35,338 nucleotides of DNA from Candidatus Avimicrobium faecavium (GTDB lineage Bacteria; Bacillota; Clostridia; Oscillospirales; Ruminococcaceae): contig CAJFQR010000003.1 of the NCBI GenBank assembly GCA_904419105.1, forward strand, positions 1 through 35,338, read 5' to 3'. The notes beneath the pieces are model-generated. The model did not search any database. It was not told where the DNA came from and saw nothing but the letters and a program-made list of their open reading frames with translations. Each line of letters starts with the position of its first letter. The stretch's first letter is position 1. Of the stretch, positions 10,877 to 20,242 are shown piece by piece. Both the position numbers and the translations under genes were made by a program.

Positions 10877-11464
10877 TTACATTCTTTCCGTCCGCTGCCG
10901 CAGCGGCACGCCCTGTTCTCGGAGCAGCTCGTAGAGGCGGCGCACCGGCAGCCCCATCACCGTATAGAAATCTCCATCGATGCCGGTGATGAACCGGCTG
11001 CCCAGCCCCTGGATCCCGTAGGCCCCGGCCTTGTCCAGCGGTTCCCCGGTGGCGGCGTACCAGCGGGCCTCGGCCTCGGTCACCGGGGCAAAGGCCACCT
11101 CGGTGGTGACGGTGTCCGCCCGTTCACCATCGCCGTCCACCAGCGCAATACCGGTGTGCACCCGATGCCGCCGCCCGGAGAGGGCCAGCAGCATCTGCAC
11201 TGCCTCCCGTTCCCCGGCGGGCTTGCCCAGGATCTTTCCATCCAGATCCACCACCGTGTCCGCCCCGATGACCAGTGCCCCGGGACAGCGTCCGGCCACC
11301 TCTCTGGCCTTGCGCAGCGCCAGCAGCCGCACTGCGTCCGCCGGCGGCGTACCCCAGGGCAGCGATTCGTCGGCGCCGGAGGGCACCACCTCAAACCGTT
11401 CCACCAGCAGCCCGAGCAGCTCCTGCCGCCGGGGGCTGGCGCTTGCCAGTATGATCTTGTCCAT
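10877..11464 (-). CDS. maf: Maf family nucleotide pyrophosphatase
   Basis: 195 aa; MDKIILASASPRRQELL...VIGADTVVDLDGKILGKP...GAYGIQG. Confidence 0.96.
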   Translation of the reverse strand: MDKIILASASPRRQELLGLLVERFEVVPSGADESLPWGTPPADAVRLLALRKAREVAGRCPGALVIGADTVVDLDGKILGKPAGEREAVQMLLALSGRRHRVHTGIALVDGDGERADTVTTEVAFAPVTEAEARWYAATGEPLDKAGAYGIQGLGSRFITGIDGDFYTVMGLPVRRLYELLREQGVPLRQRTERM

Positions 11465-11476
11465 CGTATCCCTCCG

Positions 11477-11743
11477 TCAGATCTTTTTCAGCGCCCAGCG
11501 GTAGCCGAACAGCGACAGGATGATGCAGCCCACCTGGGCGATGTTGAGCTCCATCTCCAGCCCGAGGGAGAGCCGCACCACCGCCAGATCGAGAAAGGCC
11601 GGGCTGGCTGTGGGGATCCCGATGGTCTCCCCGTAGGCCAGCCAGGAGAGCATCGGCACTCCGGCGGCCACCGAGGCGATCAGCGAACCCACCATCGCCC
11701 CGGCCAGGATGAAGAAGAGCAGCAGGATGTTTTTCTTGAGCAT
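11477..11743 (-). CDS. Small membrane protein, DUF4321-like
   Basis: 88 aa, two to three TM segments, SD AAAGGAGG upstream of ATG at 11743; adjacent to maf. Confidence 0.6.
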   Translation of the reverse strand: MLKKNILLLFFILAGAMVGSLIASVAAGVPMLSWLAYGETIGIPTASPAFLDLAVVRLSLGLEMELNIAQVGCIILSLFGYRWALKKI

Positions 11744-11747
11744 CGCG

Positions 11748-12191
11748 TTATCCCTCCTTTGCCGCAAGGCCGGTGGAGCCGAAGCCCTGCTCCCCTCTGG
11801 CGGAGGGGCCCAGGTCCTCGGTGAGCTCCAGCGGCGGGGTCAGCGCCGGCACCACCACCATCTGGGCGATGCGGTCGCCCGGACGCACGGTAAAGGGCAC
11901 CGCCGACTGGTTGCGCAGCGGCACCCGGATCTCCCCGCGGTAGTCCCAGTCGATGACGCCGACGGCGTTGGCCGGGACGATGCCGTGGTGAGCCCCCAGC
12001 CCGCTGCGGCCAAACACCAGCCCCACTGCCCCCTCCGGCAGTGCAAAGCCAACGCCGGTGGGGATCAGCAGCGACTGCCCCGGTTCGATCACCACCGGGG
12101 CGGGCAGATCGGCGGCGAGGTCGTAGCCGCCGCTGCCGGCGGTGGCCCGGACCGGGAGCACTGCCGTCGTGGAAAACTTTTTGACAAACAT
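11748..12191 (-). CDS. dut: dUTP diphosphatase
   Basis: MFVKKFSTTAVLPVRATAGSGGYDLAAD...GRSGLG...GVIDWDYRGEI...PGDRIAQ...RGEQGFGSTG (trimeric dUTPase motifs). Confidence 0.96.
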   Translation of the reverse strand: MFVKKFSTTAVLPVRATAGSGGYDLAADLPAPVVIEPGQSLLIPTGVGFALPEGAVGLVFGRSGLGAHHGIVPANAVGVIDWDYRGEIRVPLRNQSAVPFTVRPGDRIAQMVVVPALTPPLELTEDLGPSARGEQGFGSTGLAAKEG

Positions 12192-12280
12192 ATCGGATCT
12201 CCTATTCCTGTATAAAAACGCCAAAGTCCCGCCGTCCCAGCGGGAGCGGCGGGCGGCAGATCGTATCAAGAGGCAGGCGC

Positions 12281-14362
12281 TCACAGCACCTCCCGGTAGT
12301 AGAGCCCCCGGGTGCGGGCCTCCGGCTGATAGGCACCGGGCTCACCGGCGTAGGCGGCGGCCACCCGTTCGCAGACCCCCGGAGTTTCCCGTGTAAAGTA
12401 GAGGGTGATAAAGTCAAACCCCCGGAGCTCCTCCGGCCGGTCCGCCAGCCAGAGAGGCACGCTGTTGTACAGGTCGCTGACCTCCCGGCGGCGGCCGTCA
12501 TGGGCGCCGCAGTCCACCGTAAAGGTCACTCCCTTGCGGTCAATCAGGCTCTCGTACCCCCGGCAGGCCCTGCAGCCCTTGGCGGCCTGGATCGGGCAGT
12601 TGCGCAGGGCCATCAGCGGCAGATAGCCGTAGGCAAGGATTCCCTTGGCCAGCCCGCCGTCCAGCCGCCTGGCCTCGCCGAGGTCCAGCTCAAAGCTGAG
12701 CTCGCAGACGCCCAGCCCCAGCCGGGCGCACTCCCGCAGGGCATAGGCATTGGTGACGTTCAGGCTGTACCCGCCCTCGGGCAGCAGTCCGGCCTCCCGG
12801 GCCAGCGTCACCGCCCCAAGGTTGCCGCACCAGGCCCGGCGGACGCCGAGCTCCCCGGCCCGGCGCAGCAGCTCCAGTGCCTTCGGCGCCCCGTCAAAGA
12901 GGATCCTCGGGATCTCGACGATCACCTGATCCGGCCGGACAAAGCCGGAGGCGAGCACATCTTCCGCCTCCTCCAACGGCACCTGGAACTCATTGCAATA
13001 CCCTGCCAGCCGGCGGGTAAGCTGCCCGGCGGAAACTCTTGCCCGAAGCTTCGGCTTGCGGCGGTCGGCGGGGGCGTCCGCCAGACGGGGCACCCGGTCG
13101 GTGAAGGGGTGGGGCTCCACCGCCGACCGCCGGGCGGTGAGCTCCTCCAGCGCCTCCCGGCGCAGTGCGTTCAGCGCCGAAGCCGGCACCAGCAGCCCCG
13201 GGCCGATGGTGCAGTCGATCACCTCGGCGTAATAGGGGGTACCGCCGGTTTTGGCCAGGTTCTGGCGGGCGCGGTCGGCGTCGGTGGGTTTCTTCTCGGC
13301 AAGGAGCGGCGCCTCCCCGGTCACCGTGACGGCATGGCCGTCCCGGTCACGGACGGTGAGGACCACCGCCTCCCCTGCGCCGGCGGTGAATCCCATCGTC
13401 ACCGGCACCAGCGGGTTTTCCTTCGCGTAGAGCTTTTCCAGCTCGCCCAGGACCCCGGCGGCGGAGGTGACATCCTCCTTCTGCCGGCGGCCGAACATCT
13501 CCCGGTCGATCTTCCCGTCGAAGTACCCCTTTGTGAAGCCGCTCCGGGAGAAGATGCTGCGCAGCGTCTCAAAGTCCACCGGTTCCCCCTCTCTGGCCCG
13601 GCGCACGGCGGTGACGGCGGCGGCCACATATTCCGGGCGCTTCATACGGCCTTCAATCTTCAGCGAAGCTACCCCCATGCGGGTCAGCTCGCCGATGCGG
13701 TCGGCCAGCGACAGGTCCTTGAGGGAGAGGGCATATTCCCCGCCGCCGTCGGTGGAGAAGGGCAGGCGGCAGGGCTGGGCGCAGAGCCCCCGGTTGCCGC
13801 TGCGCCCGCCGATCATCGAGCTGAGATAGCACTGGCCGGACACCGACATGCACAGCGCCCCGTGAACGAACACCTCGATCTCCAGCGGGGTGGCGGCGCA
13901 GATGGCAGCAATCTCCCCGGCGGTGAGCTCCCGGGCCAGTACCGCCCGGGAGAAACCCAGCTCCTCACAGAGGCGCACCCCCTCGATGTTGTGGATGCTC
14001 ATCTGGGTGGAGGCGTGGATGGGCAGCGACGGGGCGCACTCCCGCACCATCCGGGCGATGGCCAGGTCCTGGGTGAGCACCGCGTCCACACCGGCCTCAA
14101 CGGCCTGGCGGATGGTATCGATGGCCTCGTCGGTCTCATGCTGGAACATGACGATGTTGATGGTCTGGTAGACCTTCACATCCCGCAGGTGGCAGTATTC
14201 CACCGCCCGCCTGAGCTCCTCGGCGTCAAAGTTCCCGGCGCTGCGGCGGGCGTTCATCCCCTTGCCGCCGAGGTAGACGGCGTCGGCGCCGCACTGCACT
14301 GCGGCAATCAGCGAATCAAAGCTCCCCGCCGGGGCGAGGATCTCCGGTCTTTTCTCTCTCAT
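12281..14362 (-). CDS. Peptidase U32 family protein (RlhA/YhbU-like)
   Basis: 693 aa; EILAPAGSFDSLIAAVQCGADAVYLGG...EVFVHGALCMSVSGQCYLSSMIGGRSGNRGLCAQPCR. Confidence 0.93.
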   Translation of the reverse strand: MREKRPEILAPAGSFDSLIAAVQCGADAVYLGGKGMNARRSAGNFDAEELRRAVEYCHLRDVKVYQTINIVMFQHETDEAIDTIRQAVEAGVDAVLTQDLAIARMVRECAPSLPIHASTQMSIHNIEGVRLCEELGFSRAVLARELTAGEIAAICAATPLEIEVFVHGALCMSVSGQCYLSSMIGGRSGNRGLCAQPCRLPFSTDGGGEYALSLKDLSLADRIGELTRMGVASLKIEGRMKRPEYVAAAVTAVRRAREGEPVDFETLRSIFSRSGFTKGYFDGKIDREMFGRRQKEDVTSAAGVLGELEKLYAKENPLVPVTMGFTAGAGEAVVLTVRDRDGHAVTVTGEAPLLAEKKPTDADRARQNLAKTGGTPYYAEVIDCTIGPGLLVPASALNALRREALEELTARRSAVEPHPFTDRVPRLADAPADRRKPKLRARVSAGQLTRRLAGYCNEFQVPLEEAEDVLASGFVRPDQVIVEIPRILFDGAPKALELLRRAGELGVRRAWCGNLGAVTLAREAGLLPEGGYSLNVTNAYALRECARLGLGVCELSFELDLGEARRLDGGLAKGILAYGYLPLMALRNCPIQAAKGCRACRGYESLIDRKGVTFTVDCGAHDGRRREVSDLYNSVPLWLADRPEELRGFDFITLYFTRETPGVCERVAAAYAGEPGAYQPEARTRGLYYREVL

Positions 14363-14371
14363 AGCGGCTCC

Positions 14372-14728
14372 TTACAGCTTGGTTTGGCCGTCCTCACTGC
14401 CGCCGAGCATTTCCAGCCGGCGCTTGAGACGGTCGTTCTCCCGCTTGGTCTCGTCCAGCTCGATGCGGGCCAGCGTGGCGTCCTCCAGATAGTCGGTGAG
14501 CTGGGTGCGCATGTTGTCGGCGCTCTCCTCGCTCTTCTTGTAGGCGTTGGCGTAGTTGAGGCAGCAGAGCACCAGCGCGTCGTTCAGGCTCACCCGGTCG
14601 TTGCCGTCCATCAGCTGGCGCACCTGGGAATCGATCTCCCGGCCCAGGGCCAGGACCTTTTCCTCCTCTTCCGGTGTGGCAATGACATAGCGGCTGCCTG
14701 CAATTTCGATCTTTACTTTATTGACCAT
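14372..14728 (-). CDS. zapA: Cell division protein ZapA
   Basis: 118 aa; VKIEIAGSRYVIATPEEEEKVLALGREIDSQVRQLM plus C-terminal coiled coil. Confidence 0.85.
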   Translation of the reverse strand: MVNKVKIEIAGSRYVIATPEEEEKVLALGREIDSQVRQLMDGNDRVSLNDALVLCCLNYANAYKKSEESADNMRTQLTDYLEDATLARIELDETKRENDRLKRRLEMLGGSEDGQTKL

Positions 14729-14939
14729 GGTAACAAATCCTCCCTATCCCTATGCCCCGTGGTCCGACTGCCCGGGGAAAGCTGTCATATAGAGATATTA
14801 TAGCGTATTTTCCGCCGGCAAAAAAGCCTTTCCTCCTGCTTTCCGGGAAAAAATTCTCCCGCTTCCGGGGGAGCAAAACCCGGCTTTTTTGACACAATAT
14901 GGGCAGAAGCCGCTGCAAGGCTGTAAAGGAGGTTTTTTC

Positions 14940-15494
14940 ATGAAAGGAAAACTGTTGTCCCTGCTGCTCCTGGTGACAGTGCTGCTGGCCGGCTGCACCG
15001 CTGAGGAGCAGCCGTCTCAGGCCACGAATTCCCCGTCGGAGAGCAGCAGCGCCGCCGACGGAGCCGATGGGCAGGAGAGTCCCGGAGATGTGGAGCCCCT
15101 CACCTTCCGGGACGAGACGCTCGGCGTCACCTTCACGCTGCCCGATTCGCTGCGCGGCCATGTCAAAATCACCACCGCCCAAAACGACGCCGGAACCGTC
15201 GACTCGGTGATGGTCTACTATATGCATGAGCCGGGCGACACCGAAAACGACATCCACCTCTTCACCATCGACCTGATGACCACCGCCGACTGGGAAGCCC
15301 TCCAGGCCGAGGGCGGTCCCACCGGTTCGGAGCTTGCCCGCAGCGCCGATGGACGGGTGGCGGTGTACACCACCCTTCAGTCGAACCCGGTGGCGGAGGA
15401 CGATCCCCTCTACGACTTCTTCCAGACGCTGCCAAGCGAGCTGGCCACCGTCACCGAGAGCTTTGCCTTCCTGGATGCCGAAGAAAACGCCTGA
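14940..15494 (+). CDS. Putative lipoprotein
   Basis: SD AAAGGAGG; MKGKLLSLLLLVTVLLAGCTAEEQPS lipobox LAGC. Confidence 0.75.
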   Translation: MKGKLLSLLLLVTVLLAGCTAEEQPSQATNSPSESSSAADGADGQESPGDVEPLTFRDETLGVTFTLPDSLRGHVKITTAQNDAGTVDSVMVYYMHEPGDTENDIHLFTIDLMTTADWEALQAEGGPTGSELARSADGRVAVYTTLQSNPVAEDDPLYDFFQTLPSELATVTESFAFLDAEENA

Positions 15495-15503
15495 CCCTCA
15501 TAC

Positions 15504-15533
15504 AAAAAAGCGCCCTGTAGCGGGCGCTTTTTT
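15504..15533. terminator. Rho-independent terminator
   Basis: AAAAAAGCGCCCtgtagcGGGCGCTTTTTT. Confidence 0.85.
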
Positions 15534-15618
15534 CTCTGTCTGGCGCCGCAGCCCCGACTGTGCTACAATAGAGAAAAACGGTCGGCGCAGCCGCGCCCCG
15601 GGAAATGAGGCGTATCCT

Positions 15619-16137
15619 ATGGCACATTTTATTGAAACAGATCCCCAGACCCTGCCGGAAAACTTTATCCGGCGCATCCGGGAGGAGTGGGCGTTGGCAG
15701 CCGCCACCGCCGGCGGCCGCACCAATGCGATGACGGTGAGCTGGGGCGGCATCGGCTGTCTGTGGAATCAGCCGGTGGCCTTCCTCTTTGTGCGGCCCCA
15801 GCGCTACACCTACCAGTTTACCGAGGCGGCAGAGGGCTTCTCCCTCTCCTTCTTCGGGCCCGGGCAGTTCCGCAAGGAGCTCAGTTACTTCGGTACCGTC
15901 TCCGGCCGGGACGAGGACAAGATCGCCGCCACCGGCCTTACGCTGCTGCACCACAAGGGGATCCCCTGTTTTGCCGAGGCGGAGACGGTCCTCCTCTGCC
16001 AGAAGCTCTACGCCCAGGACCTCCGGGAGGACTGTGCCCTGTCGGAACTGGTCACCAGCCAGTACCCGGAGAAGGACTATCACCGGATGTATGTGGGCCG
16101 GATCCTCACGGCACTGCGCCGGGAGGACACCCTGTGA
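15619..16137 (+). CDS. Flavin reductase family protein
   Basis: 172 aa; NAMTVSWGGIGCLWNQPVAFLFVRPQRYTYQF...FSLSFFG. Confidence 0.85.
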   Translation: MAHFIETDPQTLPENFIRRIREEWALAAATAGGRTNAMTVSWGGIGCLWNQPVAFLFVRPQRYTYQFTEAAEGFSLSFFGPGQFRKELSYFGTVSGRDEDKIAATGLTLLHHKGIPCFAEAETVLLCQKLYAQDLREDCALSELVTSQYPEKDYHRMYVGRILTALRREDTL

Positions 16138-16877
16138 GCCAGCGCCGGATCACCCTCCTCGATGAGCTGCGGGGGCTGGCGGTGGTGCTGATGGTCTTTT
16201 ACCACACGGCCTACGATGTGGTGTATGTGTTCCACCTCACCGGCAGCGGATGGTTCCGGTCGGCGCCGATGGCACTGCTCCAGCGGTACATTGCCTTCAG
16301 CTTCATCCTCATCGCCGGTACCATGTGCCGCTTCTCCCACAACAACCTGCGCCGGGGCGCCCGGACCTTTCTGTGCGGGATGCTGGTCACCGCCGTCACT
16401 GCCCTGGTGATGCCCTCCCAGCTGATCCTCTTCGGGATCCTGCACTGTCTCGGGGTGGCGATGATGCTCTATCCGCTGCTGGCCCCGCTGGTGGAGCGGC
16501 TGCCGGTGTGGGCCGGCGTCCTCCTTTCGGCGGCGCTCTACCTCCTCACCGCCGGCATCGGCCAGCGGGTGCTGGGCTTTGGTCCCTTTACCGTCCCCCT
16601 GCCGGATGCCCTTTACGACTGTGGTTTTCTCTTCCCGCTGGGGCTGCACCCGCGCATCTTCGCCTCGGCAGACTATTACCCACTGCTGCCGTGGATCTTC
16701 CTCTTCCTGGCCGGCGCCTGCCTCGGTGGCTGGTTCAAAAACGAACGGGTACCGGAGACCTTCTGCCGCTCCCACCTGCCGGCGCTCCAGTGGGTGGGCC
16801 GCCACGCGCTGCCCATCTACCTGCTGCACCAGCCGCTGGCCTATGCGGCGGTGTGGGTGGTGGCCTCCCTTTTGTAA
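16134..16877 (+). CDS. HGSNAT catalytic-domain-like (DUF1624) membrane protein
   Basis: GTG start overlapping the upstream stop (GTGA); RITLLDELRGLAVVLMVFYHTAYDV...YLLHQPLAYA, multiple TM. Confidence 0.8.
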   Translation: MSQRRITLLDELRGLAVVLMVFYHTAYDVVYVFHLTGSGWFRSAPMALLQRYIAFSFILIAGTMCRFSHNNLRRGARTFLCGMLVTAVTALVMPSQLILFGILHCLGVAMMLYPLLAPLVERLPVWAGVLLSAALYLLTAGIGQRVLGFGPFTVPLPDALYDCGFLFPLGLHPRIFASADYYPLLPWIFLFLAGACLGGWFKNERVPETFCRSHLPALQWVGRHALPIYLLHQPLAYAAVWVVASLL

Positions 16878-16977
16878 TTTTGTATATTTCCCTATATTAT
16901 TACAAAATGGACTGTATCTTTCTTTGCGCAATAAAATTTTTTGTCCCAAAATTACTATTCGTATACCTCTCTCACGC

Positions 16978-17006
16978 AAAAACGGCCTCCTTCCGGAGGC
17001 CGTTTT
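16978..17006. terminator. Rho-independent terminator between convergent genes
   Basis: AAAAACGGCCTCCttccGGAGGCCGTTTTG. Confidence 0.85.
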
Positions 17007-17060
17007 GTCTGTCCGATGCGTTCCCGTAACTGGGAGGCGGGATAGAAGTGCAAGTTCCGA

Positions 17061-17615
17061 TCAGCCGCTGACCCGGCTGGTGAGGGTGCCGAACACCCGG
17101 CGGGCGATGCCGGAGCGCTCGAGATAGCGGACCACCGGCAGCCCGATGACGACGCAGGCGATGAACTCGCCCAGGCCGGTGGAACCGAAGTTGAACAGAT
17201 AGACCCGCAGGTCGAAGGTGGGGCTCATCACAGCGGTGAGCTCGGCGCCGATGATGAGGGCGTTGAGCAGCACTGGTGCCAGCGCCGACAGCACCGGCAG
17301 CCCCCGGAAGCGGATGTCCCGCCAGCGGTAGGTGAGCACCGCTGCGATGACGGTGGCGGCGGTGCCGAAGAGGATATCCCAGACGCCGATGATGTTGGTG
17401 CCGACAGCCAGCCCGTAGATGTTGGCCAGCATACAGCCGATGCCAACGCCCCAGATGGCCACCGGCGAGAACACCGGCAGCAGGGTGAATACCTCCGAGA
17501 AGCGCACCTGGATCGGCCCATAGGACAGGGCCGGGAAGGCAGCGCAGAGGGTGACATAGGCAGCAGCGATCAGACCCGCCGCGGCCAGATGCCGTGTGGT
17601 GTACTTGGTAGTCAT
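17061..17615 (-). CDS. queT: QueT family queuosine precursor transporter
   Basis: 184 aa; AAAYVTLCAAFPALSYGPIQVRFSEVFTLLPVFSP...NIYGLAVGTNIIGVWDILFGTAAT. Confidence 0.88.
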   Translation of the reverse strand: MTTKYTTRHLAAAGLIAAAYVTLCAAFPALSYGPIQVRFSEVFTLLPVFSPVAIWGVGIGCMLANIYGLAVGTNIIGVWDILFGTAATVIAAVLTYRWRDIRFRGLPVLSALAPVLLNALIIGAELTAVMSPTFDLRVYLFNFGSTGLGEFIACVVIGLPVVRYLERSGIARRVFGTLTSRVSG

Positions 17616-17731
17616 GATTTTGATGTCCTTTCGTAGTGTGGTTTATAGTCAGGAACTTGCGACTGACTCCGCCCTCCCCGCCGGTCGGCGTGGAAAGCCC
17701 TGCCCCCGGGAGCACCCCCGGTGGGACAGCA
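17616..17731 (-). promoter_or_regulatory. Structured 5' leader of queT, candidate preQ1-type riboswitch
   Basis: Promoter TTGCAA (17766-17761)-17-TATAAT (17743-17738); about 115 nt leader with several hairpins; 5' UGUCC (17728-17724) complementary to GGACA overlapping the SD (17628-17624). Confidence 0.5.
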
Positions 17732-17784
17732 GAAGATATTATAGCGGTTTTTCCGGAAAATTGCAAATAATTCCCCGCAAAACC

Positions 17785-17813
17785 TTGCCAATCCGCCCGG
17801 GATTCGGTAAACT
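17785..17813 (+). promoter_or_regulatory. pyrK promoter (TTGCCA-17-TAAACT)
   Basis: -35 17785-17790, -10 17808-17813. Confidence 0.5.
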
Positions 17814-17879
17814 GTTGTGTAGAGGCTCCGGTTCACCGGGCCGACAGGCAAGAAAAACCTTGTTTTGGAGGGCGTTGTT

Positions 17880-18653
17880 ATGTCGTATATACAGAATGTC
17901 TATCCCATTCTATCCCGCGATGCCATCGCCCGGGATGTGTTCGATTTTGTCGTGCACTGCCCGGAGATGGCCAGCCAGGCACAGCCGGGGCAGTTTGTCC
18001 ACATCCGGGCGGCCGGGCACACGCTGCGCCGGCCCATCTCCATCTGTGAGATCGACCGGGAAAAGGGCACGCTGCGGCTGGTCTTTGAGGTGCGGGGCTC
18101 CGGCACCGAGATGTTGTCCATGCTGCCGGCCGGCGGCCTGATGGACCTGCTGGGGCCGCTGGGCAACGGGTTCACCATGCTCCCGGCCGACCGCTCTGCC
18201 ATCGTGGTCGGCGGCGGCATCGGCACCCCGCCCCTGCTGGAGGTGGCCAAACACTATGCGGAAAACGGCACCGCCATCCTCGGCTTCCGGGACGCAGCCC
18301 ATGTGATCCTGGACGAGGACTTTGACGCCTGTGGCTGCGATCTGCGCCTTGCCACCGATGACGGCAGCCGCGGCCACCACGGCTTTGTCACCGACCTGCT
18401 GCGCCAGCGCCTGGCCGAGGGCAATGCCGATATCATCTACGCCTGCGGCCCCAAGGGGATGCTCCAGGCGGTGGCCGCTCTGGCGGAGGAGTTCGGCGTG
18501 CGGTGTGAGCTCTCCCTCGAGGAGCGTATGGCCTGCGGCGTCGGCGCCTGCCTGGGCTGTGCCACGCCGATCCGCACCCCGGACGGCGGCATGACCTACA
18601 AGCATGTCTGCAAGGACGGCCCTGTATTCGATGCGAAAGAGGTGATCTTCTAA
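17880..18653 (+). CDS. pyrK: Dihydroorotate dehydrogenase B, electron transfer subunit
   Basis: RPISICEIDREKGTLRLVFEVRGSGT, GGGIGTPPLLEVAK, CGVGACLGCATPI...CKDGPVF (2Fe-2S cluster). Confidence 0.96.
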   Translation: MSYIQNVYPILSRDAIARDVFDFVVHCPEMASQAQPGQFVHIRAAGHTLRRPISICEIDREKGTLRLVFEVRGSGTEMLSMLPAGGLMDLLGPLGNGFTMLPADRSAIVVGGGIGTPPLLEVAKHYAENGTAILGFRDAAHVILDEDFDACGCDLRLATDDGSRGHHGFVTDLLRQRLAEGNADIIYACGPKGMLQAVAALAEEFGVRCELSLEERMACGVGACLGCATPIRTPDGGMTYKHVCKDGPVFDAKEVIF

Positions 18654-19564
18654 TGGCGAACCTGAAAGTCAATGTGGCCGGTGTGGAGTTCAAAAACCCG
18701 GTCATCACTGCCTCCGGCTGCTATGGCTTCGGCCAGGAGTATGAAAAGATGTACCCGCTCTCCAAACTGGGCGGCATCTGCCTGAAAGGCACCACCTACA
18801 ACGAAAAGCTCGGCAATCCCCCGCCCCGCATCGCCGAGACCCCCGCCGGTATGCTCAACTCGGTGGGCCTGCAGAACCCCGGCGTCAAGCACCTGCTGGA
18901 GGAGGACCTGCCCTATCTGCTGGACAAAGGCACCGTGCTGATCGCCAACGCTGCCGGCTCCACTCCGGACGACTACCGGATGCTGGTGGAGGAGCTGGAC
19001 AAGTCCCCGATTGACATGATCGAGCTGAACATCTCCTGCCCGAATGTCAAGAGCGGCGGCCTCACCTTCGGCGCCAGCTGCGAGGACGCGGCGGCGATGG
19101 TCCGGCTCATCCGCAAGGCCACCACCAAGCCGCTGATGGTCAAGCTCACTCCGAATGTCACCGATATCGTCTCCATCGCCAAGGCGGTGGAGGCCGAGGG
19201 TGCAGACGCCATCTCGCTGATCAACACACTGGTGGGTATGCGCATCGACATCGAATCCCGCCGTCCGGTGCTGCATCAGAACACCGGCGGTCTCTCCGGC
19301 CCGGCGGTGTTCCCGGTGGCGCTGGCCATGGTGTGGAAGGTGGCTTCGGCGGTAAAGATCCCCGTCGTCGGCCTCGGCGGCATCGAAAAATGGCAGGACG
19401 CCATCGAAATGATGCTGGCCGGCGCCCGTGCCATCGAAATCGGCACCGCGCTGTTCTATGACCCCTACGCCCCGCTGAAGATCATCGACGGCATCAACGA
19501 GTGGCTGGACCGGGAGGGCATCGCCGACATCAACGAGATCGTCGGCACGGTGCGCCCCTGGTAA
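18653..19564 (+). CDS. pyrD: Dihydroorotate dehydrogenase B, catalytic subunit
   Basis: 303 aa; NLKVNVAGVEFKNPVITASGCYGFG...NISCPNVKSGG...GLGGIEKWQDAIEMMLAGA; TAATG overlap with pyrK. Confidence 0.97.
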   Translation: MANLKVNVAGVEFKNPVITASGCYGFGQEYEKMYPLSKLGGICLKGTTYNEKLGNPPPRIAETPAGMLNSVGLQNPGVKHLLEEDLPYLLDKGTVLIANAAGSTPDDYRMLVEELDKSPIDMIELNISCPNVKSGGLTFGASCEDAAAMVRLIRKATTKPLMVKLTPNVTDIVSIAKAVEAEGADAISLINTLVGMRIDIESRRPVLHQNTGGLSGPAVFPVALAMVWKVASAVKIPVVGLGGIEKWQDAIEMMLAGARAIEIGTALFYDPYAPLKIIDGINEWLDREGIADINEIVGTVRPW

Positions 19565-19576
19565 CGGAGGGAAACC

Positions 19577-20002
19577 ATGAAGATCTTAGCCGTGGACTAC
19601 GGCGACGCCCGCACCGGATTGGCGGTGTGTGACGCCGGCGAGCTGCTGGCCCGCCCGGTGACGGTGATCCACTCCCACAAGATGGAGGAGGTCCTCACCC
19701 AGACGGCTGCCGCCGCCAGAAGCGAGGGGGCCGGGCGCATCGTCGTCGGCAACCCGATCAATATGAACGGCACCGCCGGGCCACGCAGTGAGCTCTGCCA
19801 GGCCTTTGCCGACCGGCTGCGGGAGCTCTCCGGGCTGCCGGTGGTCCTCTGGGACGAACGCAGCACCACCGTCTCGGCCATCGGGATCCTCAACACCACC
19901 GACACCCGGGGCAAAAAGCGCAAGGCGGTGGTGGACGCTGTCGCCGCCACCCTGATCCTCGAGAGCTATCTCGCCTACCGAAAAAACCACCCGGAGGACT
20001 GA
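19577..20002 (+). CDS. ruvX: Putative Holliday junction resolvase / pre-16S rRNA nuclease YqgF
   Basis: 141 aa; MKILAVDYGDARTGLAVCD...VVGNPINMNGTAGPR...LWDERSTT. Confidence 0.94.
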   Translation: MKILAVDYGDARTGLAVCDAGELLARPVTVIHSHKMEEVLTQTAAAARSEGAGRIVVGNPINMNGTAGPRSELCQAFADRLRELSGLPVVLWDERSTTVSAIGILNTTDTRGKKRKAVVDAVAATLILESYLAYRKNHPED

Positions 20003-20014
20003 GTCCCCGGACAG

Positions 20015-20045
20015 AAAAAACCAGGGCAGACTGCCCTGGTTTTTC
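20015..20045. terminator. Rho-independent terminator after ruvX
   Basis: AAAAAACCAGGGCAGactGCCCTGGTTTTT. Confidence 0.85.
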
Positions 20046-20199
20046 ATTTGAGAAGGGGGACCTGTTGAAGCACCGACTGCCGGTGGCTGCCCACCAATCA
20101 AATTCGAGTTTACCTTCGGCGAGAGCTCCGCTTTCAAACGGTGCCGGTCCCGGTTTGACCTTCAACCGGACAAGGCAGGTCTGTCCCCTCTTCGCAGCA

Positions 20200-20227
20200 A
20201 AAAGCCTCCGCGAATGCGGAGGCTTTT
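20200..20227 (-). terminator. Rho-independent terminator
   Basis: AAAAGCCTCCGCgaatGCGGAGGCTTTT. Confidence 0.85.
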
Positions 20228-20242
20228 GGATCGATGCCTGTA

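Noticed and set aside
12500-14803. 767 aa + strand ORF opposite the U32 peptidase and zapA
   Set aside because: Antisense shadow ORF; the minus-strand proteins are well supported by family motifs.
17814-17879. pyrK leader considered as a PyrR attenuator
   Set aside because: Only about 60 nt with a short GGCTCCGGT/ACCGGGCC-type hairpin; no recognisable PyrR binding-loop consensus or terminator before the ATG.
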